Source: an uncultured Gammaproteobacteria bacterium (GTDB lineage Bacteria; Pseudomonadota; Gammaproteobacteria; CAJQNE01). From it: a DNA stretch of 6,232 nt. Below the pieces are notes generated by a model that was not told the DNA's origin, did not search any database, and was given only the letters and a program-made list of their open reading frames with translations. The stretch covers positions 1 through 6,232 of the forward strand of contig CAJQNE010000333.1 of assembly GCA_905479545.1 (NCBI GenBank). Reading direction: 5' to 3'. The translations under genes were made by a program, and so were the position numbers. How positions within the stretch are numbered: position 1 is the first letter of the stretch; every line of letters begins with the position of its first letter. This document shows, in pieces, positions 1 to 5,243 of this stretch.

Positions 1-232
1 GATCGGCGATAACCAGATGCGCGCAGTTCTTTGATAGTAGTGCAACGCTGCTGCCTTCGGGCAGGCCAAGCGATTGTAGATAACCGGCCATGGCACGGGC
101 CTGCGTGGCCACGTCGGCCCAGCTGTAATCGGTTACTTCGCCGTCACGGGGCTGGCTCAGATATATAGCATCAGGTTGTTGCTTTTCCCATTGCAGCAGG
201 CCGCTGACGGGAGTCCAATTTGTTGCAGTCAT
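1..232 (-). CDS. AMP-binding acyl-CoA synthetase, N-terminal part (cut by window edge)
   Basis: The first 77 codons of an acyl-CoA synthetase/ligase of the ANL (AMP-binding) superfamily; the rest lies outside the window. Such enzymes activate a carboxylic acid with ATP through an acyl-adenylate and transfer it to CoA. The visible part has the usual N-terminal layout: a WTPVSGLL lead-in, a QQPDAIYL stretch, a YSWADV strand-helix start, a helix ending in GYLQSLGL, then EGSSVALLSKNCAHLVIAD (residues 59-77), the conserved 'ALLSKNC' segment of this family. The ATP-binding P-loop-like and adenylation motifs are not in view, so activity and chain-length preference cannot be judged. The start ATG (232) is preceded by AGAGGA on the minus strand (247-242) at 9 bases. 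It is the last visible gene of a co-oriented run, 117 bases after the WS/DGAT gene, which fits supply of acyl-CoA to that acyltransferase (inference). Confidence 0.85.
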   Translation of the reverse strand, partial: MTATNWTPVSGLLQWEKQQPDAIYLSQPRDGEVTDYSWADVATQARAMAGYLQSLGLPEGSSVALLSKNCAHLVIAD

Positions 233-349
233 ATTTATTAATCCTCTCTATCGCAAGGTGTTACCGAATGTATTAACTCAGTGTGTTTTCGGGGTGTTTT
301 TTTGTTCATTGACGATATCACGGAACTCTCCGGAGCAGCTAGCCACTGG

Positions 350-1741
350 CTACTTCGTCGCTAGCACCGCTTGTTCGAGTTCATCCAAAGCCTCACTGGC
401 ATACACGGCGACCCGCTGAAGATGCGGCAAACAGTCGCGACTGCCGGTAAAGCCAATGGTGAGCTGGTCAGCATAACTCACACAAGTGATGTTCAAACCC
501 AGCCCTTGGAACGGGATTGAGACCGGATACATGGCCTCCAACGCCGCTTTGCCCAAATACAGCGGCGTGGATGGCCCAGGAACATTTGAAATTACCACGT
601 TCATCGGTGGCTTTACCTTCGCTCCCTGGCCGCTGAGGATGACGCCAAGCGCCGGTAACATCGTGAGTGCGCTGTACGGCATCCGACCCGCAGCGGGTAA
701 GCTGTTCAGGTGTTGCTTGCTGGCTCGCATTGAGCGCTGCACCGCCTGCAACCGTGCCGCCGGGTCGTCCAGTTCAGTGCCAAGCACCGACCAGACAAAA
801 CCGACCGCATTACCCGACTCCTCATCACCCGGCTGTCGCAAGCTTACCGGCACGCCAGCAATTAAGGAGCTGGCGGGCAGGTCACCACCCTCCTGCAAAT
901 GCCGTCGCAATGCCGCACCACAAACGGCCAGAAATACATCGTTAACCGAAGTATCCGTTCGCTTGGCAATACGTTTAACCTGTTCCAGATCAAGTCGCTG
1001 CGTTGCCACCCGCCGGGCAGCAGTAACGCGGCCATTAATAATGCTATTCGGCGCTTCAAACGGCAAACGGACCGGTTCTACCGCCTTCCGTCGCAGCAAC
1101 GGCATTAAGGCATCGCGGGTCAGCTTCGGCAATGTCAGCGGCGAGATTCGTCCGGCCTTCCTGGCAGAACTACCCGCAGGAGCGTTGCGGCTGTTGGCTT
1201 CCCGGGCCGCCCACGGTGGCGACCAGTTATCATCCGCCAACCCGGTGCCAAGGCAGCGGGTAAAAATATTCATCGCCCGCATACCATCCACCAGCGCGTG
1301 GTGAATCTTGTTATAGATCGCGAAGCGGTTGTTTTCCAGCCCCTCAATCACATGGCAAGTCCACAGCGGCCGCGAGCGATCGAGCAGCTGGCTGTGCAGA
1401 TGTGAAACCAGTTCACCCAACTCGCGCTCGCCACCCGGCGCTGGCAAGGCGGAATGCCGGACGTGGTAGTCAAAATCAATGTTATGCGTTTCCACCAGCG
1501 CCGGCGCCATGCGGGAAAGTCGAACATCGGCGAGCTTCAGGTTAAACGGCTTGGCCAGAGCTACCGGTGAACGTAATTTTTCAACAACGTTACGAACAAA
1601 ATCGTCTGGCGCATCATCGGCTAACTGAAACACCTGTAAACCGGCCACATGCATCGGCGTATCACGGGTTTCGATTTGCAGAAACATGGCGTCGAGTGGT
1701 GCAAGACGTTTGGGCTTTCTCACTAAAACTTGGGCATTCAT
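350..1741 (-). CDS. Wax ester synthase / acyl-CoA:diacylglycerol acyltransferase (WS/DGAT)
   Basis: A 463-residue bifunctional acyltransferase that, in characterised relatives from Acinetobacter, Marinobacter and mycobacteria, esterifies acyl-CoA with fatty alcohols (wax esters) or diacylglycerol (triacylglycerol), acting at the inner membrane and lipid bodies. Seen here: the family N-terminus LAPLDAMFLQIETRDTPMHV (13-32); the catalytic HHxxxDG motif as HHALVDG at 147-153, with H148 the expected general base; a variable linker near 180-215; and the C-terminal domain with NVVISNVPGP (381-390) and PLYLGKA (393-399), equivalents of the family's conserved C-terminal motifs. Length is normal for the family, with no disruption. 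The start at 1741 is supported by AGAGGAG at 1754-1748, 6 bases upstream. It sits 123 bases after the SDR gene and 117 bases before the acyl-CoA ligase gene. Whether waxes or triacylglycerols are the main product is not readable from the sequence. Confidence 0.93.
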   Translation of the reverse strand: MNAQVLVRKPKRLAPLDAMFLQIETRDTPMHVAGLQVFQLADDAPDDFVRNVVEKLRSPVALAKPFNLKLADVRLSRMAPALVETHNIDFDYHVRHSALPAPGGERELGELVSHLHSQLLDRSRPLWTCHVIEGLENNRFAIYNKIHHALVDGMRAMNIFTRCLGTGLADDNWSPPWAAREANSRNAPAGSSARKAGRISPLTLPKLTRDALMPLLRRKAVEPVRLPFEAPNSIINGRVTAARRVATQRLDLEQVKRIAKRTDTSVNDVFLAVCGAALRRHLQEGGDLPASSLIAGVPVSLRQPGDEESGNAVGFVWSVLGTELDDPAARLQAVQRSMRASKQHLNSLPAAGRMPYSALTMLPALGVILSGQGAKVKPPMNVVISNVPGPSTPLYLGKAALEAMYPVSIPFQGLGLNITCVSYADQLTIGFTGSRDCLPHLQRVAVYASEALDELEQAVLATK

Positions 1742-1757
1742 GGCGTACTCCTCTGCG

Positions 1758-1777
1758 CCGGAGCCACGAGACTCCGG
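1758..1777 (-). promoter_or_regulatory. Small hairpin just upstream of the WS/DGAT ribosome binding site
   Basis: CCGGAG (1758-1763) and CTCCGG (1772-1777) form a perfect 6-bp GC-rich stem with an 8-base loop. In the minus-strand transcript it ends 3 bases before the Shine-Dalgarno AGAGGAG (1754-1748) of the WS/DGAT gene. No T-run follows it, so it is not an intrinsic terminator. It might influence ribosome access or protect a processed 5' end, but a 6-bp stem can arise by chance. Confidence 0.3.
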
Positions 1778-1817
1778 TTAAATAGTTGGCTTTAAAATGG
1801 GTTTTTCAGGGTGCGAT

Positions 1818-1842
1818 AAGCCGACCTACGGCAACTCGTTAA
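1818..1842. repeat. Dispersed short repeat, family B, copy 1 (25 bases)
   Basis: A 25-base stretch beginning AAGCCGACCTACG and ending CAACTCGTTAA, in the SDR-WS/DGAT gap. It matches 22 of 25 positions with 5093-5117 in the same orientation, the three differences all being G/A transitions. The other copy is the 3' part of a longer hairpin. This copy lacks the 5' arm (GGCTTGCAAGC), so it looks like a partial or decayed member of a palindromic intergenic repeat family. Confidence 0.5.
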
Positions 1843-1864
1843 TGTTCTTAACTTTGCTTTTTCA

Positions 1865-2890
1865 TCACCCTGTTATTTCGCCCTGCTCACGTAACCAGGC
1901 TTCTGATCGACGCATCCCTTCGGCCAGACCAACCTTCGGCTCAAAGCCTAATAACTTGCGGGCTTTGGCCAGCGAGAAACTGCCCTTGCGACTGAACATA
2001 TACATCGTGTCAGGAGTCACTTCATCAGCCCGGCCAAGCTTCTTGTTCACGGTCCAGACGGCCCGCGTAAGCCGCAGCGCCACACCGAGCGGCAAGCTAC
2101 GTGGATGACCTTTACGGCCAGCCCAGCGCCAGTGATTGCTGAAAAACTCGCGACAGGTCACCGCCTCATCGCCCCAGAGAATAAATATCTGCCCCTTACC
2201 GGCCGGCAGGCTGGCCGCGAGCATCGTGCCGTCGAGTAAATCGTCGACATACACGGGTGTAAAAATACCCTTGCCGCCATCCGGCAGAATAAGCTGGCCG
2301 GATTTAGCCATCTTTAATGGCTCAACTAACCAAGCTCGGGAACCAGGCCCATAAACATCGCCGGGCCGGATAATCGTGCAGTCGATTTCACCGGCCGCAT
2401 GGGCCGCCAGCACCAAGTGCTCACTGGCCGCTTTGGCTACGCCGTAGCGGTACTGCTCACCGATGACGGTGGGGGTTCGTTCGTCAGCGCCATCCGGATA
2501 ATCCCAACCGAGAGCGGCAATGGACGAATACTGCAGGAAGCGTTTAGCTCCGCCGGCGATAGCAACATCGAGTGCATTGCGAACGCCTTGTGTTGAGACG
2601 TCCCGATACTGTTGCCAGTCGGCTGCCAGCGACACGATTGCAGCGGTATTGATGAACAGCTCGCAGCCCGTGGCATGCGCAGCCCAACCAGCAGGTTCGG
2701 TGAGGTCGCCTGCGACTACGTCGTTATCGGGATCGGCCTTTAGATCCATACCCCGAACTTCAACTCCCAAGGCACGATATCGGTCGCCCAAAGCCCGGCC
2801 AATAAAACCGCTGGCGCCGGTAATGAATACGGACTTGGGTTTGCGTGGTTTCTGCCCGTCACTGCCGACGGGCATTGTTGCGTTTGTCAT
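1865..2890 (-). CDS. NAD(P)-dependent epimerase/dehydratase-like oxidoreductase (extended SDR)
   Basis: A 341-residue soluble extended short-chain dehydrogenase/reductase resembling the 3-beta-hydroxysteroid dehydrogenase/sterol decarboxylase-type and OleD-type branch. Seen from the chosen start: Rossmann strand VFITGASGFIG (21-31) with GxxGxxG at 25, 28 and 31; an acidic residue at the end of strand 2 (D49), which favours NAD over NADP; D62 in AGDL; NTAAIVS (81-87); catalytic Ser region YSSIAALG (121-128); and Y149-x-x-x-K153. IIRPGDVYGPG and the C-terminal FSLAKARKLLGFEPKVGLAEGM-type ending are typical of extended SDRs (quoted here as a short family signature). An in-frame ATG exists at 2938, but the start at 2890 is preferred: AGGAGGAG lies at 2904-2897, 6 bases upstream, and the extra 16 codons would read through that site. 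It follows the cupin gene by 140 bases. The substrate is unknown; a ketone, sterol or beta-keto/hydroxy acid is possible. Confidence 0.88.
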   Translation of the reverse strand: MTNATMPVGSDGQKPRKPKSVFITGASGFIGRALGDRYRALGVEVRGMDLKADPDNDVVAGDLTEPAGWAAHATGCELFINTAAIVSLAADWQQYRDVSTQGVRNALDVAIAGGAKRFLQYSSIAALGWDYPDGADERTPTVIGEQYRYGVAKAASEHLVLAAHAAGEIDCTIIRPGDVYGPGSRAWLVEPLKMAKSGQLILPDGGKGIFTPVYVDDLLDGTMLAASLPAGKGQIFILWGDEAVTCREFFSNHWRWAGRKGHPRSLPLGVALRLTRAVWTVNKKLGRADEVTPDTMYMFSRKGSFSLAKARKLLGFEPKVGLAEGMRRSEAWLREQGEITG

Positions 2891-3030
2891 GGTTTGCTCC
2901 TCCTGACTCGCGGCTATAAGACTGCCGGGACACTGCAATCTGCAATGCCTCTGGCGTCAGCTCGTCGGTCCGAATTTATTGAATTGACTCGATGGGACTT
3001 ATGGCGAACTTTATGTCTGGGTTGTTACAC

Positions 3031-3546
3031 CTACAGACGAGTAGTGAAATCAGCAGCCGGTGGAGTGATATATTTCGCTGGGTCCAGTCCGCGCTCTTTC
3101 ACCAGGTTGTCGATCATCTGCATGATATCGCTAGCGTCCATTATGTTGATGTAATTGCCGTCCTGATCAAAATTGACGTTAGCGCCGTAGACCACCATTA
3201 GCGTATCGGTGGGCTCGGTATTATCGGCTGGCACCATAAACTGGTGGATAGAACCACCTGGCTCGTACAAGTAACAACCTGCAGTTTGTGGTTGGTCAGG
3301 GTATTCAACGTAGCCCCACTTTCCTGACAAGGTAAACAGGTGCACCGTGCCGGTGTGGTAGTGCTTAGGCAGAATCACGCCGGGCTGGAACACCACCCGC
3401 AGCACCCAAACGCCCTGGCCGGGATCGAGAAACAGCGGCTGTACATCGACACCAGGAACTCCGGGCATGGCATCTTTGTAAAGTGGCTGCTCTTTGGTAT
3501 TAAGGGTAAGCAGGTCGGCGTGGTGATGGACGGGTACTGGAATCAT
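3031..3546 (-). CDS. Cupin-domain protein, 2,4'-dihydroxyacetophenone dioxygenase-like
   Basis: A 171-residue single-domain cupin, probably a cytosolic non-haem metal enzyme. Seen: LPKHYHTGTVHLFTLSGKWG (59-78) is cupin motif 1 with H62 and H64; GCYLYEPGGSIHQFMVP (90-106) is motif 2 with H101. The usual motif-1 glutamate position is occupied by H69; E81 or E95 could act as a fourth ligand. The two-His, later Glu, later His spacing is like that recalled for the Alcaligenes 2,4'-dihydroxyacetophenone dioxygenase, which cleaves a C-C bond to an acid and formate. Many genomic relatives carry that family name without proven activity. The start at 3546 (MIPVPVHHH) is preferred over an ATG at 3606, since GAGGAG (3559-3554) lies 7 bases upstream. 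It is the first gene after the AraC regulator and is co-oriented with SDR, WS/DGAT and ligase. The specific reaction is not established. Confidence 0.8.
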   Translation of the reverse strand: MIPVPVHHHADLLTLNTKEQPLYKDAMPGVPGVDVQPLFLDPGQGVWVLRVVFQPGVILPKHYHTGTVHLFTLSGKWGYVEYPDQPQTAGCYLYEPGGSIHQFMVPADNTEPTDTLMVVYGANVNFDQDGNYINIMDASDIMQMIDNLVKERGLDPAKYITPPAADFTTRL

Positions 3547-3625
3547 GGTTGTTCTCCTCGTGGGTTTTATTGGGTTAGATCCTTGTCGAGCTGGAGCTAT
3601 TTTCACCCCGCAGTGATTTAGCCGC

Positions 3626-3655
3626 TTGACAATTCCCGAGGATTTATTTGATACT
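3626..3655 (+). promoter_or_regulatory. Sigma-70-like promoter pointing away from the cupin gene
   Basis: A consensus -35 TTGACA (3626-3631) and a -10-like GATACT (3650-3655, 4 of 6 consensus bases) are separated by 18 bases on the plus strand. It faces the opposite way to all genes here. Transcription from about 3662 would run into the hairpin at 3672-3698 and then antisense towards the regulator's 3' end. A perfect -35 hexamer can occur by chance; no plus-strand gene needs it. Confidence 0.3.
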
Positions 3656-3671
3656 TTGCGAATATATACTC

Positions 3672-3698
3672 CCTCTCCCTTTGGGAGAGGAGGTTTTT
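3672..3698 (+). terminator. Hairpin followed by a short T-run (terminator-like)
   Basis: CCTCTCCC (3672-3679) and GGGAGAGG (3683-3690) form a perfect 8-bp stem with a TTT loop; AGG and then five T's (3694-3698) follow on the plus strand. The three bases between stem and T-run weaken it as an intrinsic terminator. On the minus strand, the direction of all genes here, the stem is followed by GAGTATATATT and not a T-run, so it is not a clear terminator for the AraC gene. CCCTCTCCC...GGGAGAGG stems are also a common intergenic repeat motif in proteobacteria, so it may be a repeat relic. Confidence 0.35.
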
Positions 3699-3756
3699 GT
3701 TGCTGGCTTTTACAAGTAAATGAGCCTTTTGCAACAGACTCTGCAGCTCCACCACA

Positions 3757-3850
3757 ACCACCCGAACACCCGTCATGGCGAGGAGCGAAGCGACGTGGCC
3801 ATCTCTTAGCTTCCGGGTACTAAGATTGCCGCGCTGCGCTCGCAATGACC
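3757..3850. repeat. Palindromic intergenic repeat, family A, full-length copy
   Basis: The core (about 3772-3849) is an imperfect long palindrome. The left arm begins GTCATGGCGAGGAGCGAAGC and ends CATCTCTTAG. The right arm, read on the minus strand, begins GTCATTGCGAGCGCAGCGCG and ends AATCTTAG. The arms surround a short TTCCGGG centre and would fold into a long hairpin. The left arm plus 14 flanking bases (3757-3810) reappears inverted at 4994-5047 with 49 of 54 matches. Elements starting GTCATTGCGAG and holding GCGAAGC are a familiar repeat type in many bacterial genomes, with no coding capacity. It sits 50 bases downstream of the AraC gene and could act as a transcript 3'-end stabiliser or weak terminator (inference). 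Confidence 0.75.
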
Positions 3851-3900
3851 GGAAGGAAAATCACGTCATCCGGCATTCTTAAAACCAGCTACTACCCGGG

Positions 3901-4911
3901 CTAAGCCGAAACACCCTGCACCTGCTGCCGCCAAACCCGGGGCGGCTTACCGGTCCATTTTTTAAACGCACGACTAAACACCGCCAACTCAGCAAAGCCC
4001 AGATTCAACGCCAAGGTGGTCAGATCGATATCGCTGTTCTCCAAATACTGACAGGCCAGACGCAGACGGATGACCTGTAACAACCGGCCAAAGCTATTAC
4101 TCTGTTCTTTAAGTAAGCTTTGTAAGCTACGTGGGTGAACTTCGACGATGCGGGCCACCGTCTCAAGGCTACATTCGCCGGTGGGCAAAAGTGCCGTAAT
4201 GGCCCGCTCGACCTGCTGCAGCAAACTCACTGGTTGACGTTGCTCCCAATTACCCCGCCATTGCTGACTTAACCGCAGTCTGAGTTCTGGCTTCGGATCG
4301 ACTGGCAATGCTAATAATTCGCTGGGGTAGCGCATGCGGTTCTGAGCCGCAGAAAAAACGATATTACTGCCAAAAATAGTCGTATACGCTCCGGTTTTCT
4401 TCGGTGCCGGAATGGTCAGATGCACCTCGCTGGGCGGCAACGGTTGCTGGTGTAGCTGTGACAGCCCGCGCATTAACAAAGCCATGCTGATGGCCGTTAT
4501 CTGGTCGCAGTCAATTTCGCTGGTAAAAGCAAAATTCATCTGCAGCTCAATGCTGTCGCCCTGAACTTCCAGGTCGACGCTAACCCCACGGGCATGAAAA
4601 TCAAGATTCTTTTGCATCATTCGCAAAGCGTCCGGCACCGTCGCCTGCAGACACATCAGCGAGCCTAACGCACCGACAGCTTCAAGCCCCTGACGGTAGC
4701 CCAACTGAGCACCGAATGCGGGTGCCTGGCAATGCTTAGCTGCCAACGTCAGTAACCCGCCTAGTGCTACGTATGAAATATACATATCCGGATCGTGCAG
4801 CACGGCGGTCGTGAGACCAGCACTTCGTAACAACGCGCTGGGGTTTTCGCCGTGTTCACGGACGAACTCAGGAAATCCACTCAATGCGCCGCTGCGAACA
4901 AAATATTTCAT
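3901..4911 (-). CDS. AraC-family transcriptional regulator (arabinose-binding-like N-domain + C-terminal HTH)
   Basis: A 336-residue DNA-binding regulator. The N-terminal two thirds match the effector-binding domain found in OruR/ArgR-like AraC proteins: a start like MKYFVRSGALSGFPEFVREH, a GLLTLAAKHCQAPAFGAQLG segment and a region rich in short strands. The C-terminal double helix-turn-helix spans about 249-330: first HTH from LETVARIVEVHPRSLQSLL, second from DLTTLALNLGFAELAVFSRAF, ending in FKKWTGKPPRVWRQQ, a standard AraC signature. The start at 4911 is preferred over an ATG at 4947: GGGGGAGG (4925-4918) is 6 bases upstream, and the extra 12 residues do not resemble the family. It lies directly upstream of, and co-oriented with, the cupin-SDR-WS/DGAT-ligase run, so it probably controls it. 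The effector is unknown; relatives often sense small metabolites tied to the adjacent catabolic genes. The gene is bracketed by inverted repeat copies. Confidence 0.92.
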   Translation of the reverse strand: MKYFVRSGALSGFPEFVREHGENPSALLRSAGLTTAVLHDPDMYISYVALGGLLTLAAKHCQAPAFGAQLGYRQGLEAVGALGSLMCLQATVPDALRMMQKNLDFHARGVSVDLEVQGDSIELQMNFAFTSEIDCDQITAISMALLMRGLSQLHQQPLPPSEVHLTIPAPKKTGAYTTIFGSNIVFSAAQNRMRYPSELLALPVDPKPELRLRLSQQWRGNWEQRQPVSLLQQVERAITALLPTGECSLETVARIVEVHPRSLQSLLKEQSNSFGRLLQVIRLRLACQYLENSDIDLTTLALNLGFAELAVFSRAFKKWTGKPPRVWRQQVQGVSA

Positions 4912-4938
4912 GATCAGCCTCCCCCACGCAATAGCCAC

Positions 4939-4966
4939 AGTATGCACTCGCGAATGGTCAAGTAAA
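4939..4966 (-). promoter_or_regulatory. Weak promoter candidate for the AraC regulator gene
   Basis: On the minus strand TTTACT (4966-4961; 4 of 6 of the -35 consensus) and CATACT (4944-4939; 4 of 6 of the -10 consensus) are 16 bases apart. Transcription would begin near 4933, leaving a leader of about 20 bases containing the GGGGGAGG site. An overlapping TTGACC (4961-4956) is closer to the -35 consensus but only 11 bases from the -10. The call is tentative. Confidence 0.25.
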
Positions 4967-4993
4967 GTTGTTTACGCCAAAGACTTCCCTGAG

Positions 4994-5047
4994 GCTAAGA
5001 GATGGCCACGTCGCTTCGCTTCTAGCCATGACAGGTGTTCGGACGGT
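4994..5047. repeat. Palindromic intergenic repeat, family A, truncated inverted copy
   Basis: This stretch, starting GCTAAGAGATGGCCACGTCG, is the reverse complement of 3757-3810 with 49 of 54 matches. Weaker similarity continues a few bases towards 4984 (CTC/GGG pattern). The second palindromic arm seen in the full copy is absent here, so this is a solo arm. It lies about 80 bases upstream of the AraC start, just beyond the candidate promoter. Confidence 0.7.
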
Positions 5048-5075
5048 GGGATGTAGTCCAGCTAATAGCAGTGCC

Positions 5076-5117
5076 TTGTCGGCTTGCAAGCGAAGCCAAC
5101 CTACGACAACTCGTTGA
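5076..5117. repeat. Hairpin-forming dispersed repeat, family B, copy 2
   Basis: TTGTCG (5076-5081) pairs with CGACAA (5104-5109), and GGCTT (5081-5085) with AAGCC (5093-5097), giving a stem-loop with an asymmetric internal loop. A 10-base palindrome GCTTGCAAGC (5082-5091) lies inside it. The 3' part (5093-5117) matches 1818-1842 at 22 of 25 positions. Its size and hairpin form resemble REP-type intergenic elements. It lies between the LtrA stop and the regulator. Confidence 0.5.
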
Positions 5118-5243
5118 TTTATTTAAGACTGCCGGGTGTTGTTTTTGTCCACACCCTCCAATAGCCGCCGAAAGACTAATATTTAAGCTAAAAATATCGG
5201 CATTAGCATCCAACTCGCGGGCAAATTCTGTCTACCGAATGCT

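Larger units (their letters stand above)
3547..3900. other. Intergenic region between AraC regulator and cupin gene
   Basis: This 354-base gap has no convincing protein gene. From the cupin side it holds the cupin ribosome binding site (3559-3554), an AT-rich patch (about 3640-3670), a plus-strand promoter-like site (3626-3655), a hairpin with a T-run (3672-3698), and a palindromic repeat (3757-3850) ending 50 bases before the regulator's stop. No good minus-strand sigma-70 promoter for the cupin gene was found. That would suit an activator-dependent promoter, but it is weak negative evidence. Confidence 0.6.
4912..5243. other. Intergenic region between LtrA-family gene and AraC regulator
   Basis: These 332 bases hold the regulator's ribosome binding site (4925-4918), a weak promoter candidate (4966-4939), a truncated family A repeat (4994-5047) and a family B hairpin repeat (5076-5117). 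The remainder (5118-5243) is AT-rich with a small GGGTGT/ACACCC stem at 5134-5156 and no recognisable gene. A 63-codon minus-strand reading frame (5213-5022) crosses the repeats, lacks family resemblance and is not called. Confidence 0.6.

Noticed and set aside
340..352. TAGCCA-C-TGGCTA palindrome over the WS/DGAT stop codon as a terminator
   Set aside because: The loop would be a single base and no T-run follows on the minus strand, so it is not an intrinsic terminator.
486..1304. A 272-codon plus-strand frame opposite the WS/DGAT gene
   Set aside because: Its composition is Arg/Ser/Ala/Pro-rich with no domain, and it lies wholly antisense to a gene with clear catalytic motifs.
2933..2946. 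Tandem CTGCAAT CTGCAAT upstream of the SDR gene
   Set aside because: Two 7-base copies are too short to call an operator without other sites or conservation.
3618..3845. A 75-codon minus-strand frame in the AraC-cupin gap
   Set aside because: Most of it is a translation of the palindromic repeat (HVASLLAMTGV), a well-known source of false hypothetical proteins.
2917..5136. Identical 13-mer TAAGACTGCCGGG at 2917-2929 and 5124-5136
   Set aside because: One 13-base match is within chance expectation for a window of this size and the flanks do not match.
5134..5156. GGGTGT/ACACCC stem as an LtrA terminator
   Set aside because: The loop is 11 bases, the stem is 6 bp, and no T-run follows on the minus strand.
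5022..5213. A 63-codon minus-strand frame upstream of the AraC gene
   Set aside because: It runs through both repeat elements, has no family resemblance and no clear ribosome binding site.
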